Shown here: positions 7,633 through 15,750 of the stretch, in pieces
Layout: every line of letters begins with the position of its first letter
How positions within the stretch are numbered: the first letter of the stretch is position 1
Origin: JBPOHE01 sp052035915
GTDB lineage: Bacteria; Pseudomonadota; Gammaproteobacteria; Chromatiales; Chromatiaceae
Direction: 5' to 3'
Assembly: GCA_052035915.1 (NCBI GenBank)
Contig: JBPOHE010000092.1
Location: 1 to 42,596 of the forward strand
Length of the DNA stretch: 42,596 nucleotides
Notes under the pieces: generated by a model
What the model saw: the letters and a program-made list of their open reading frames with translations, nothing else
Database searches by the model: none
Told to the model about the DNA's origin: nothing
Position numbers and translations under genes: made by a program

Positions 7633-8679
7633 TCAATTGAATTGATACCTGATCTTCTGGGTGGTCCCGGCTCTCACCTCCAGTCGGGTTTTATAGCTTT
7701 GGGCCTTGTTCCTAATCTCGATATCGTAGGTCCCCGGCACCAGGGACATGGTGTTCACCGGCGGGACCAACACCTTTTTCTCGCCGTCGACAAACACCTC
7801 TCCCCAGGGGCTCACGGCCAAAAATACTTGTCCGTTGGTGGCTGGTTCGGGTGGCTCCAGCCTTGGCGGTGCCGGTGGCTGGGTAGCGAGCAAGGGTGGT
7901 TGAATCCGATCCATGGGTTCGATCGCCGCTGTGGAAATTAGCGGCGGCTGGTTGGGGGCCTCATCCAGTGATCGCTCGTCGAGTACAGGGAAGGCGAGCT
8001 CGATCGGCGGCAGCCGTTCCCCGAGATTGATCAGGATCTCGGCAAAGCCAAGACACATCAGCACCAGCATCAGGGCCAGGCTCCGGCGTTTCAGTGCGCT
8101 CATCCGGTTCGGCGTCCATAGAGGTTCTTCGCATTTTTCTGGCCCTTGACGCAGCACATAGAGTTCGTGGCGCAGGCCATGCTTGTCGCGACGCCAGCCC
8201 CGGCGCAGGAAATGGAGTTCGTACAGGTTGGAAATCCTTTTCAGCAGGTTGAAATAATCGCCCGAGACCAAGACCTCGCCCGGATGGGCGAAACTCATGA
8301 TCCGGTGGGCGTTGTTGATGGCGTCGCCAAGGACATTGGGTTGGCTGTTGATATCCTTGACGATCCGCAACGGCCCGAGGCTGATCCCGAGACGTACTTC
8401 CAAGGGGGCCGGTTCGGCCGGATTCATGGCGGCGTCCAGCAGGCGCTGGGCGATGTGCATGGCTTCTTCCGGGTTGCTGAGCAAGGATATGGCGGCCCCG
8501 TCACCGGTATCGCTGACGATCCTATCCAGACCTTCGAGATCATCCAGGGCGGCGGTGATGGCGTGGTTGATCCAATCCTTGGCCGCCACCTGGATGTCCA
8601 CGGAGGCCTTGGAATAGGCCACCATATCCAGCAGGAGGACGGTGGCGACGACGATCTTGTCCTGGGCATGATGCATCAT
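7633..8679 (-). CDS. Membrane-anchored class III adenylate/guanylate cyclase with C-terminal PEGA-like domain
   Basis: The 348-residue product has a cytoplasmic class III nucleotide cyclase domain (about 5-170). The metal-binding aspartates are in LLLDMVAYS and in DTGDGAAI, and the transition-state Asn and Arg are in GDAINNAHRI. The position that is usually the purine-specifying Lys just before GDG reads Ser (IVSDTGDG), so substrate choice or activity is uncertain. A single membrane segment follows at about 198-216 (LALMLVLMCLGFAEILI). Next come a Pro-rich linker and a small beta domain like PEGA/Ig (VFLAVSPWGEVFVDGEKK onward), presumably periplasmic. I prefer ATG 8679, with GGGA upstream, over TTG 8691. 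It heads the operon with the TPR lipoprotein and FGE-like genes. Confidence 0.85.
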   Translation of the reverse strand: MMHHAQDKIVVATVLLLDMVAYSKASVDIQVAAKDWINHAITAALDDLEGLDRIVSDTGDGAAISLLSNPEEAMHIAQRLLDAAMNPAEPAPLEVRLGISLGPLRIVKDINSQPNVLGDAINNAHRIMSFAHPGEVLVSGDYFNLLKRISNLYELHFLRRGWRRDKHGLRHELYVLRQGPEKCEEPLWTPNRMSALKRRSLALMLVLMCLGFAEILINLGERLPPIELAFPVLDERSLDEAPNQPPLISTAAIEPMDRIQPPLLATQPPAPPRLEPPEPATNGQVFLAVSPWGEVFVDGEKKVLVPPVNTMSLVPGTYDIEIRNKAQSYKTRLEVRAGTTQKIRYQFN

Positions 8680-9307
8680 CGTGTATCCCAATGAGTCTGT
8701 GTTCGCAAGGCCGGGATCCGACGCCGGACCCGGGTCGTTCCCCGATGGTCTCGCAAGGAGAGAGTAACAAAGAGCCGGTCAAAAGTCCGGTCTCTCTGGC
8801 GTAACCCCGGCCAGCCCACCGTTCCCCTCCCGATGGATATCCATGAGCGAAATCGCCAAGGGAACCGGCGTTCGATTCTGCTCCCGAAAGATAACAAACT
8901 TTCGACAGCTAGAAGGGAGAAAAGTCTCCCGCTTCCAAACGGTATCGGTGCTGTCCTGCGAAGCCGGCGTCAGGCGCCAGGGCGAGGCAGCCACCCGAGG
9001 CCGGGACCTCGTATCTCGTGTGGCAGATTGACAAGAACCCGCTTAATATTGCGATTCTGTAATAAAAAATCGAGATGACTGGACATTGCCTGTCGTGATG
9101 AGCCCGCTGTCCCCTCCAATCGAAAGACTGAAGCTGGTGGTCGCACCAGACTTGGTCTCTCGAGCAAGCCGCGCTTGTCCCCAGCAATGGTTTTGTAGCC
9201 CAACCACCAGCGGGTAAGGTGGGACCCTGTCGATACCTGGTCCGGAGACTGGTCGTCAGTCCTTTTCATCTGAGTACAAGGGTTTCCCTCCTCCCCAGTC
9301 GGAATAC
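8680..9307. other. 628-base gap without a convincing gene
   Basis: The stretch lies between the divergent cyclase and Nudix genes and must hold both promoters. Short ORFs on both strands lack protein-like composition. A perfect hairpin CTGGTG-GTCG-CACCAG lies near 9133-9148, and an AT-rich patch (TAATAAAAAATCGAG) near 9060. I see no riboswitch or tRNA that I can name. Confidence 0.5.
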
Positions 9308-9904
9308 ATGAATACCAAGATGACTTTGCCTCCTAATCTCATCGCCGAGACTCCAGCCCAAGCCCAATTGTCCAATGTCGGCACCTGGATCGTCGTTTAC
9401 TGCCCCCGTAAGCGATCCCTGTTGTTTGCCAAACGGGCCAAACTGACCAACAACCCCTACTTCTGGAATCTACTGGGTGGCCGTGTCGATCCTGGCGAGT
9501 CGCCGCTGGCGGCCGCCGTGCGGGAATTACGGGAAGAGGCCGGGATCGAGATCACGGAACGGGATCTGGTCAAGCTTTGCCAGACCAGGAAGCGTTGCGG
9601 AGAGTGGGACGAAAAAAGAAAGACCATGATCTTCTATCTCCTCATAACGGATCGCCTGCTTCGCCCCAGGCTCAATGAGGAACACTCCGAGGCGATCTGG
9701 TTCGATCAGGACAATCTGCCTCTCAGCATCACGGCGGTCACCCTGGCGGCGCTGAAGATCGGTGTGGTGCAGCAGTCGATCCAATATGCCAAGGCGCACC
9801 CCAAGGAGGTCGTCGAATTCAAGGGACGCTTCTCTCGCAGAAGGTTGCAGGCCAAGCCTTCAGAGCCAGCGAAGCAGGTAGAAGACCCGCACCCCCTCGG
9901 ATGA
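9308..9904 (+). CDS. Nudix hydrolase
   Basis: The 198-residue product carries a complete Nudix box, GGRVDPGESPL then REL then REEAGIEI (about residues 57-80), which binds Mg2+ and cleaves nucleoside-diphosphate-X substrates. The preceding strand LLFAKRAKLTNNPYFWNLLGG is typical of MutT/NudF-like members. The substrate cannot be read from sequence. The last 45 residues are basic and may be disordered. The start at 9308 has only a weak upstream purine stretch; the Met five codons in is an alternative. The 3' end overlaps the convergent gene at 9860 by 45 bases. Confidence 0.9.
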   Translation: MNTKMTLPPNLIAETPAQAQLSNVGTWIVVYCPRKRSLLFAKRAKLTNNPYFWNLLGGRVDPGESPLAAAVRELREEAGIEITERDLVKLCQTRKRCGEWDEKRKTMIFYLLITDRLLRPRLNEEHSEAIWFDQDNLPLSITAVTLAALKIGVVQQSIQYAKAHPKEVVEFKGRFSRRRLQAKPSEPAKQVEDPHPLG

Positions 9905-10105
9905 AGGGCTGGGTCCGTAGACCTGGGCGGCACGCAGTCGACGCGAGGGATCGGCCTGACAGCGGGCCTCTTCGGCGGTCGGGATCAGGGTAACGCAGGA
10001 CTCCGGAAAGCGTTTGGCTTCCCGCCGACCGATCCGCACCAGGGCGAAGGACTCCCGGGCAAGGCCGTTCGGTTCGGACAGGGTGGACTCGGTGTCTTCG
10101 GTCAT
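9860..10105 (-). CDS. Small conserved-looking protein of unknown function
   Basis: I do not recognise this 81-residue protein. ATG 10105 has GGAGG about 7 bases upstream, and the frame continues to 9860, overlapping the Nudix gene tail by 45 bases. It reads as a soluble alpha/beta domain (ESFALVRIGRREAKRFPES, CVTLIPTAEEA, then GVRVFYLLRWL at the end) with a basic middle. The strong ribosome binding site is the main evidence that it is real. The frame is open to 10234, but the extension runs into repeat element B. Confidence 0.6.
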   Translation of the reverse strand: MTEDTESTLSEPNGLARESFALVRIGRREAKRFPESCVTLIPTAEEARCQADPSRRLRAAQVYGPSPSSEGVRVFYLLRWL

Positions 10106-10168
10106 CTGTAAGCCTCCGCTGAAAAACTCTATGGAAACCCTCGCCTCCCGGCTTCGAGCTTGAAGGCC

Positions 10169-10257
10169 CCGGGCATCGAGCAAAAGGCCCGATTTTCGTT
10201 CTCTTATTGGCAACAAATAAAGAAATAAAGCCAAAATTGTTGTCTTTGTGAGAACGG
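10169..10257. repeat. GTTCTC double-hairpin element, copy B (divergent)
   Basis: The left end is CCGGGC (10169-10174), then TTTTCGTTCTC (GTTCTC at 10198-10203), with a matching GAGAAC at 10250-10255. The inner arms have drifted (GGCAACAAAT, ATTGTTGTC). It lies between the small gene at 9860 (start side) and the SRAP gene (stop side). Confidence 0.6.
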
Positions 10258-10308
10258 TAATGGCAGGAACAGACCTCGGCCCCGAGACGCGGAAGCGGTA
10301 ACGAGAGG

Positions 10309-10983
10309 CTATTCCGACTCCCAGGGGGCGATGAGGTCGGCCCCTTCCTGTCGGGGATCGTTCACCCGCCTGGAGACCCGGAAAAGTTCCATCCGGCTCG
10401 GCTCGCAGGGCCGCAACAGAGACAAGAGCGACCTGGCCTCCCGCTGGCGATGATCGAACCAGGCTTCCCAGTCGGATTGTGGCAGGATGACCGGCATCCG
10501 CTCATGGATCCGGGCCACCAGGGCATTGGCGTTGGTGACGATGATGGCGCAGGATTCGATCCGTTCTCCCACTGGGTTCAGCCAGGTCTCCCAGAGGCCC
10601 GCCATGGCGAAGGGTTGTCGATCCCGTAGGCGGATCAAGTAGGGTTGTTTGCCTCCGGCCAGAGATTGCCATTCGTAAAAGCCTTCGCTGGGGATCAGGC
10701 CGCGTCGCTGTTGCCAGGCACCGCGAAACGAGGGTTTCTCGGCTACCGTTTCCGCCCGGGCATTGATCAGGCGGTAGCCGGTATCGGGTCCCTTTGACCA
10801 GGAAGGGATCAGCCCCCAGCGCATCGGCACCAGTTCCCGTCGCTTTCCATCCAGCGCCCGCACGACAGCGATCGGCTGGGTGGGGGCGAGGTTGTATCTG
10901 GGGGCGAGGTCGAGACTGGTCTCGGCACCGAAGAGTTCGGCATAGGCCTTGGATGAAGAGTACTGGGCAAAACGTCCGCACAT
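10309..10983 (-). CDS. SRAP-domain abasic-site DNA-protein crosslink protein (YedK/HMCES family)
   Basis: SRAP proteins form a stable thiazolidine crosslink to abasic sites in single-stranded DNA through an N-terminal cysteine. The 224-residue product starts MCGRFAQ, so Cys2 is exposed after Met removal; the frame is open about 100 codons further upstream, but MCGRF is the invariant start. Other family landmarks are visible: PRYNLAPTQPI (about 30-40), MRWGLIPSW, NARAETVAEKPSF, RRGLIPSEGFYEW and IHERMPVIL with the conserved His. It is about the usual length. It is flanked by repeat copies B and C. Confidence 0.93.
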   Translation of the reverse strand: MCGRFAQYSSSKAYAELFGAETSLDLAPRYNLAPTQPIAVVRALDGKRRELVPMRWGLIPSWSKGPDTGYRLINARAETVAEKPSFRGAWQQRRGLIPSEGFYEWQSLAGGKQPYLIRLRDRQPFAMAGLWETWLNPVGERIESCAIIVTNANALVARIHERMPVILPQSDWEAWFDHRQREARSLLSLLRPCEPSRMELFRVSRRVNDPRQEGADLIAPWESE

Positions 10984-11184
10984 CGGTTGGCGCAATCCTC
11001 GGAATGGAGCGGCTGCCGGGATTCGGCAGCCATAGCTGAAGGCCCAAGTGGAAACCTTTTCCCTGGCTGTCGTCAAACCATAATGCCAATTCCTGTCAGG
11101 TTTTCCGTGATTTTTTGGGTGATGAACTGGCGCCAAGACCCGTCTTGGCCGTGGAACCCGGCCATGGACGCAGAAAGGGATGCG

Positions 11185-11298
11185 GTAGGCTGGCGATGCG
11201 CGCCGCGAATTCCAGCACTTTGACCCACATCGAGAAGCCGGGTTGCCGGGCTTGGCGCCTCGACATCCGCCTTTTGCCCCTGATGCCAATTACGGCTC
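11185..11298. repeat. GTAGGCTGG-type repeat, left neighbour of element C
   Basis: GTAGGCTGGCGATG at 11185-11198 is identical to 5165-5178. Similarity continues in patches (ATTCCAGCA, GAAGCCGGGTT). As at copy A, it directly precedes a GTTCTC element. Confidence 0.45.
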
Positions 11299-11414
11299 CC
11301 GGGCCAGGGCTGTTTTGCCCGGCTTTTCGTTCTCAAATAGAGAACAATATCTCTCTATGCGATTTATTGTTCTCCAGAGAAGAACAAAAATGGGCATTTT
11401 CGGTCGATGCCCGG
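11299..11414. repeat. GTTCTC double-hairpin element, copy C
   Basis: The ends are CCGGGCC (11299-11305) and GCCCGG (11409-11414). Hairpin 1 pairs GTTCTC (11329-11334) with GAGAAC (11340-11345). Hairpin 2 pairs TTGTTCT (11367-11373) with AGAACAA (11381-11387). The linker contains CTCTCTATGCGA, shared with copy E. Confidence 0.85.
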
Positions 11415-11753
11415 AAGGGCGGCATCAGGAAGGATTCCTGTTGGAGCTTTCTCTCAGCGACGAATTCGGGGCCAGCCTCCGACCACGAGAAGACAATGTA
11501 TCTATCCGGAAATGGCGGGATGTTTTTCTGCTTGGCGAGTCGACCTGAGTGGCGGGATTGATCACCACGGCGCCAATCTTTCCGCGAACCTGCTGCTCGG
11601 GTAGGACACCCCGGCCCAGGCCATGGATCGGTCTCGGTCGAGCATCGCCGAGTCGTCAGGCGAGCCCGCCTTGTCTTCCCCGACGGCTTGTAAGCCGCCA
11701 CTTCCGGTTTTAGTGTAGCCGCTCGACCCATCCCTGGCTTCATCGGTTGTTCC

Positions 11754-13562
11754 ATGACGGCATTCCTTCCCACCAGTCTGCGCCAGACCCCCTTTTGCTG
11801 GCAGGAACTGACATCCATGGTGTTCGCCCATCGTCGCGAATTGGTGCTGGCCAACGGCATCGCCCTGTTCGCGACCCTGGTGAACGTACCCGTGCCGCTC
11901 CTCATCCCCCTGCTGGTGGATGAGGTGCTGCTGCACCAACCCGGCGCGGTGACCGCCATCATGCATCAGCTCTTTCCCGCTGCCTGGCAGGGAGCGACGC
12001 TTTACATCCTGGCCATCCTGCTGCTCACCCTGGTGTTGCGGCTCACCGGGCTGGGGCTCGGGGTCTGGCAGATGCGCCAGTTCACCCGTATCTCCAAGGA
12101 CGTCACCTATCGTATCCGGCGGCAGTTGCTGGCGCGTCTGGAGCGGGTCTCCATGGCCGAGTACGAGACCCTGGGCAGCGGCACGGTCTCGGCCCATCTG
12201 GTCACGGATGTGGATTCGGTGGACGAGTTCATCGGCGTCGCCACCAGTAAGCTGCTGGTGGCGGTCTTGACCCTGGTGGGTACCGCCGCGGTGCTGCTCT
12301 GGATGCACTGGCAACTCGCCCTCTTCATCCTGCTCTTGAATCCGGCGGTGATCTACGTCACCACCCTGTTCGGACGCAAGGTCAAGGAACTCAAGCGACG
12401 GGAGAATAGCGCCTATCAGCTGTTCCAGGAGTCCCTCACCGAGACCCTGGAGGCGATCCAACAGATCCGCGCCAGCAACCGCGAACGTCACTACATCAGT
12501 CACATCATCGACAAGGCCCGGGGCATCCGCGACCACTCCACCGCCTTCACCTGGAAGAGCGATGCCGCCGGGAGACTCTCCTTCGTCGTCTTTCTCTTCG
12601 GTTTCGATATCTTCCGCGCCCTGAGCATGTTCATGGTGCTCTATTCCGACCTGACCATCGGCGAGATGCTGGCGGTATTCTCCTATCTTTGGGCGATGAT
12701 GGCGCCGGTGCAGGAGGTGCTGGGGATACAGTATTCCTATCAGGGGGCGCGGGCGGCGCTGAATCGTCTCAATGGCCTCATCGCCATGGAGCTGGAGCCC
12801 GAGTACCCCCACAAGCAGGATCCCTTCACTGGTAAGACCGGGGTCGCCATGACCCTGTCCGACATCTGCTTCGCCTATGGCGAGGGACCCCTGGTGCTGG
12901 ATCGGGTGTCGTTACAGGTGCGGGCTGGGGAAAAGGTGGCCCTGGTGGGGGCCAGCGGTGGCGGCAAGACCACCCTGGTGCAGATCATCCTCGGGCTCTA
13001 TCCGCCCAAATCGGGACGCATTTGTTTCGACGGCGTGCCCGTGGAGGAGATCGGCATGGATGTGGTGCGGGATCATGTCTCCAGCGTCTTGCAACATCCG
13101 GCCCTGCTCAACGACACGGTGCGCCTGAACCTCACCCTGGGCCGGGAGATCCCGGACGAGCGGCTCTGGGAGGCGCTGGCGATCGCTCAGTTGAAGGAGC
13201 GGATAGCCGAACTGGATCAAGGCTTGGATACCCGGATCGGCCGCGATGGGGTGCGGCTGTCCGGCGGGCAGCGCCAACGCCTGGCCGTGGCCCGCATGCT
13301 CTTGACCGACCCCAAGGTGGTCATCCTCGACGAGGCCACCTCGGCCCTCGACATCAACACTGAAAGCCGCCTACACCAGGCCCTGCGGGGCTTCCTCCAG
13401 GGTCGCACCACGCTGATCATCGCCCATCGGCTCAGCGCGGTGAAACAGGCGGATCGCGCCCTGGTGTTCGAGGGCGGACGCATCGTCGAGGAGGGCCGAC
13501 ATGAGCAACTCATCCGCCAGGACGGCTTCTACGCGGCGCTCTATGCCCGGCAGGAGGGTTGA
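11754..13562 (+). CDS. ABC exporter, fused permease and ATPase
   Basis: The 602-residue half-transporter has an ABC transmembrane domain (about 30-330, six hydrophobic segments) and a nucleotide-binding domain (about 360-600). Walker A is GASGGGKT (399-406), the ABC signature is LSGGQ (502-506), and Walker B ends at Asp526-Glu527 in VVILDEATSALD. The H-loop His is in IIAHRLSA. The arrangement is that of type I exporters such as MsbA-like, lipid or peptide exporters, which work as dimers in the inner membrane. There is no peptidase domain. The partner could be a homodimer, as no second half is nearby. The substrate is unknown. Confidence 0.93.
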   Translation: MTAFLPTSLRQTPFCWQELTSMVFAHRRELVLANGIALFATLVNVPVPLLIPLLVDEVLLHQPGAVTAIMHQLFPAAWQGATLYILAILLLTLVLRLTGLGLGVWQMRQFTRISKDVTYRIRRQLLARLERVSMAEYETLGSGTVSAHLVTDVDSVDEFIGVATSKLLVAVLTLVGTAAVLLWMHWQLALFILLLNPAVIYVTTLFGRKVKELKRRENSAYQLFQESLTETLEAIQQIRASNRERHYISHIIDKARGIRDHSTAFTWKSDAAGRLSFVVFLFGFDIFRALSMFMVLYSDLTIGEMLAVFSYLWAMMAPVQEVLGIQYSYQGARAALNRLNGLIAMELEPEYPHKQDPFTGKTGVAMTLSDICFAYGEGPLVLDRVSLQVRAGEKVALVGASGGGKTTLVQIILGLYPPKSGRICFDGVPVEEIGMDVVRDHVSSVLQHPALLNDTVRLNLTLGREIPDERLWEALAIAQLKERIAELDQGLDTRIGRDGVRLSGGQRQRLAVARMLLTDPKVVILDEATSALDINTESRLHQALRGFLQGRTTLIIAHRLSAVKQADRALVFEGGRIVEEGRHEQLIRQDGFYAALYARQEG

Positions 13563-13635
13563 ACTGATGGGTACCCTCACCTGAGATTTTGCAGCCGGTA
13601 GGTCGGGCAGCCGTGCCTGGCATTTTCCATGGAAC

Positions 13636-13715
13636 CTTCTGATTAACAAGTTATTTCAGCGAGAAAGAGAGGTGCCGTCATGCTGGGTTGGCTGAGGTAA
13701 GTCGCTCATCAGAAG
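13636..13715. repeat. Short inverted-repeat element (TTATTTCAGC family), copy 1
   Basis: Terminal arms CTTCTGAT (13636-13643) and ATCAGAAG (13708-13715) are perfect inverses. Inner arms TTATTTCAGC and GGCTGAGGTAAG extend the inverted repeat imperfectly. The segment AGTTATTTCAGCGAGAAAGA and the GAGGT after it recur exactly at about 35669-35692. At 80 bases with no ORF it looks like a non-autonomous, MITE-like element. Confidence 0.7.
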
Positions 13716-13765
13716 CTTGGATGGAGAGGCAAGCGAATGATTGGGCGACGATTTTTCTCAACCTC

Positions 13766-14203
13766 TCAGTGGTGGGTGCGCCAGCCCCGGGTCGTGATCC
13801 TGAGCCTGTCCTTGTTCTGGTGGAGGAGATGGAGCGCCTTCTCCACATAGCGGCGGGAGGTCAACTCGCCGCTGGTATAGCCTTTCAATAAGGCCAGCCA
13901 GCGGCTATGGATCTCGCAATGGCAGAGGTCATCGGTGGCGACCAGAGGGCAATCCGGGCAGCGTCTGTCGGCCATTTGTTCCGAGACCACCTTCTTCTGC
14001 CAATCCCGCCGATAGGCCTTGGAGTGGGTCTCGATCCATTCCAGGGCCCGCTGTTCACGCTCCTCCGGCGGAAAGCGCTCGACATATTGCCGCAGACATT
14101 CCACCTGCTTGAGCAAAAAGCCTTCGTCCGAGACCTCCACGCCTTCCATATCCACGACAAAACGCGCGATCAGCGCCAGCATCGGATCATCGACAATGTA
14201 CAT
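13766..14203 (-). CDS. Unknown protein with a Cys-rich putative zinc site
   Basis: I do not recognise this 145-residue protein. It is mostly helical and charged (EEREQRALEWIETHSKAYRR) with a cluster RCPDCPL...CHCEIH (about 81-97), which could bind zinc. The C-terminus is basic. There is no clear ribosome binding site before ATG 14203, but the frame is open and the composition is protein-like throughout. The next gene in the same direction (14445-15473) lies 241 bases upstream, and element D sits between them. It may be a regulatory or adaptor protein, but nothing shows this directly. Confidence 0.6.
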   Translation of the reverse strand: MYIVDDPMLALIARFVVDMEGVEVSDEGFLLKQVECLRQYVERFPPEEREQRALEWIETHSKAYRRDWQKKVVSEQMADRRCPDCPLVATDDLCHCEIHSRWLALLKGYTSGELTSRRYVEKALHLLHQNKDRLRITTRGWRTHH

Positions 14204-14343
14204 GGGGAGGTTTCATCGCAAGGGCCTTCGGTTCCTGCGATTATCTTCCTTTTCACCGGCACTGAACATTTCTCCCTGGATGGGGATCGGTGTCCGGTAG
14301 TGCACCAGTGGGAAGGGTGTGCGATGCATGGGCCTGGGAAATT

Positions 14344-14430
14344 CCGGGCCAAGGCCGGAAATGGCCTTTTTCGTTCTTTTTTTGGGAACAATTCTCCTAC
14401 ATTGTTCTCTTCAAGAGAACAAATGCCCGA
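14344..14430. repeat. GTTCTC double-hairpin element, copy D
   Basis: The left end is CCGGGCC (14344-14350) and the right end decays to GCCCGA (14425-14430). Hairpin 2 is a perfect 8-base stem TTGTTCTC (14402-14409) with GAGAACAA (14415-14422). Hairpin 1 has only GTTC/GAAC (14373-14376 with 14386-14389). It lies 14 bases after the stop of the minus-strand gene at 14445, so it would be transcribed as its 3' end. Confidence 0.8.
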
Positions 14431-14444
14431 ACCGAACAACCCCA

Positions 14445-15473
14445 TCAGACATTGAGGTAGCGGCTCGCCTCCCGGACGAAATCGGGAGGGGCAACGGCCT
14501 CCAGGCGGGGAAACTTGGCCAGCACCACTACCCGTGGACTCTGTTCACCCAATTCGACCTCGGCCAGTTCGATATCCTCGCCTTCCTCCCCAAGCTCCCC
14601 CTCGACCTTGATCCCCAGCCGGTTGAGGCGGGTATGGACCTGTTGCAGGCGCAAGGCGGATTCCGGATGGGTCAAGACCTCGAGGATCTGTCCGATCCAG
14701 GCCTCGGCGGTGGTGCAGCCACTGTGCTCGAGTTTGGCGTTGATCTCAGCTATCTGGGTCTCGATCGAACCCTGATCGGCGAGATCGGTGACTTCGCTGC
14801 GTCGCTGGCAACTCTGGGCGCTCAGGCGACTCTGTAGCCGCCTCAATTCGGTGCGTAAGGCCTCGACCCTGGCACGGCAGGCCTGCATGCGTTCGCCGGC
14901 CGTCGTCAGCAGGCTTTGGAACATGCAATCCCGCAACGCCTGGCGGGCATCCCCCTCGGAGCGTCCCGGGGTCAGGATCTGGTGATCGGAAAAACTCACC
15001 GTGGTCTGACGGACATCCCGCCGCAGAATCTGACCCTGACCATCGAGCCCCATGCCGAAGATCGTGCGTTCGGTCTTCTGCATGCAGACCAGGGCGTAAC
15101 ATTCCTTGAGTTCCCGATTTCCGGCCTCGGCGAGGAAGTCCCTGAGTTGGTCACTCTGGTGGAAGGTATCCTCGAGTTGGTCCACACTGGAAAAGATGGC
15201 ATGCACCCGGGCGTCATTCATGAAGTTGGCGCGGTTGATATCCAACACGCCGGGGATGCGCGACACCATCTCATCGACATACCCCAGGGCCTGGGCCACC
15301 GCCCCTTCCAATCGCTGCTGATAGCCGCGGAGCATGCGGATTTTGGGCTCTGTGGCGTCCACCACCTGCTCCACGACCGCCAGCCTGGCCTCGGGGCCGC
15401 ACCCGGTGCCGTGGAAACGGGTATTTTTCCGCGAAAAGACAGCCGGCAGCGATAAGCCAAACAACCAGTTCAT
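14445..15473 (-). CDS. Unknown coiled-coil protein
   Basis: I do not recognise this 342-residue protein. ATG 15473 has GGAGG about 9 bases upstream, a convincing start. The N-terminal third is helical (VVEQVVDATEPKIRMLRGYQ). The middle has FSSVDQLEDTFHQSDQLRDF and CYALVCMQKTERTIFGMGL, then ILRRDVRQTTVSFSDH. A coiled coil follows at about 200-260 (CRARVEALRTELRRLQSRLS). There is no signal peptide or membrane segment, so it should be cytoplasmic. The C-terminal part is acidic. Its function cannot be inferred from its neighbours. Confidence 0.7.
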   Translation of the reverse strand: MNWLFGLSLPAVFSRKNTRFHGTGCGPEARLAVVEQVVDATEPKIRMLRGYQQRLEGAVAQALGYVDEMVSRIPGVLDINRANFMNDARVHAIFSSVDQLEDTFHQSDQLRDFLAEAGNRELKECYALVCMQKTERTIFGMGLDGQGQILRRDVRQTTVSFSDHQILTPGRSEGDARQALRDCMFQSLLTTAGERMQACRARVEALRTELRRLQSRLSAQSCQRRSEVTDLADQGSIETQIAEINAKLEHSGCTTAEAWIGQILEVLTHPESALRLQQVHTRLNRLGIKVEGELGEEGEDIELAEVELGEQSPRVVVLAKFPRLEAVAPPDFVREASRYLNV

Positions 15474-15750
15474 CTCTCCCCTCCTCGCTCAGGAATCAAC
15501 CCGGCCCGCCCCCCGAATTCAGGCTCCAGTCATGCTTGCGGGGGTATGACGCTGAAGATAAAGACGCGACGCCGACGGGATTCCCAACCTCAATTTTGAC
15601 ATGGTGTGCTGAAGTTCGGTGCAGCAACACCTGAATCATAGTCTCGTGGCGGCATTTGGCGAGGGGGTTCGGCGCGATTTTCGCGCTTATTTGCGCGGAA
15701 ATGGGGCGAATTCGAGCCCAAACGGCGGTATTTCTCCAGACTTGACGGGA

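Larger units (their letters stand above)
10984..11753. other. 770-base divergent intergenic region
   Basis: It separates the SRAP gene and the ABC exporter, which point away from each other. It contains a GTAGGCTGG repeat from 11185 and the double-hairpin element C at 11299-11414. From 11415 to 11753 I see no gene; ORFs there on both strands look random. Promoters of both flanking genes must lie inside. Confidence 0.6.

Noticed and set aside
11333..11962. 209-residue minus-strand ORF near the ABC exporter start
   Set aside because: It covers element C and the antisense of the exporter; composition is not protein-like.
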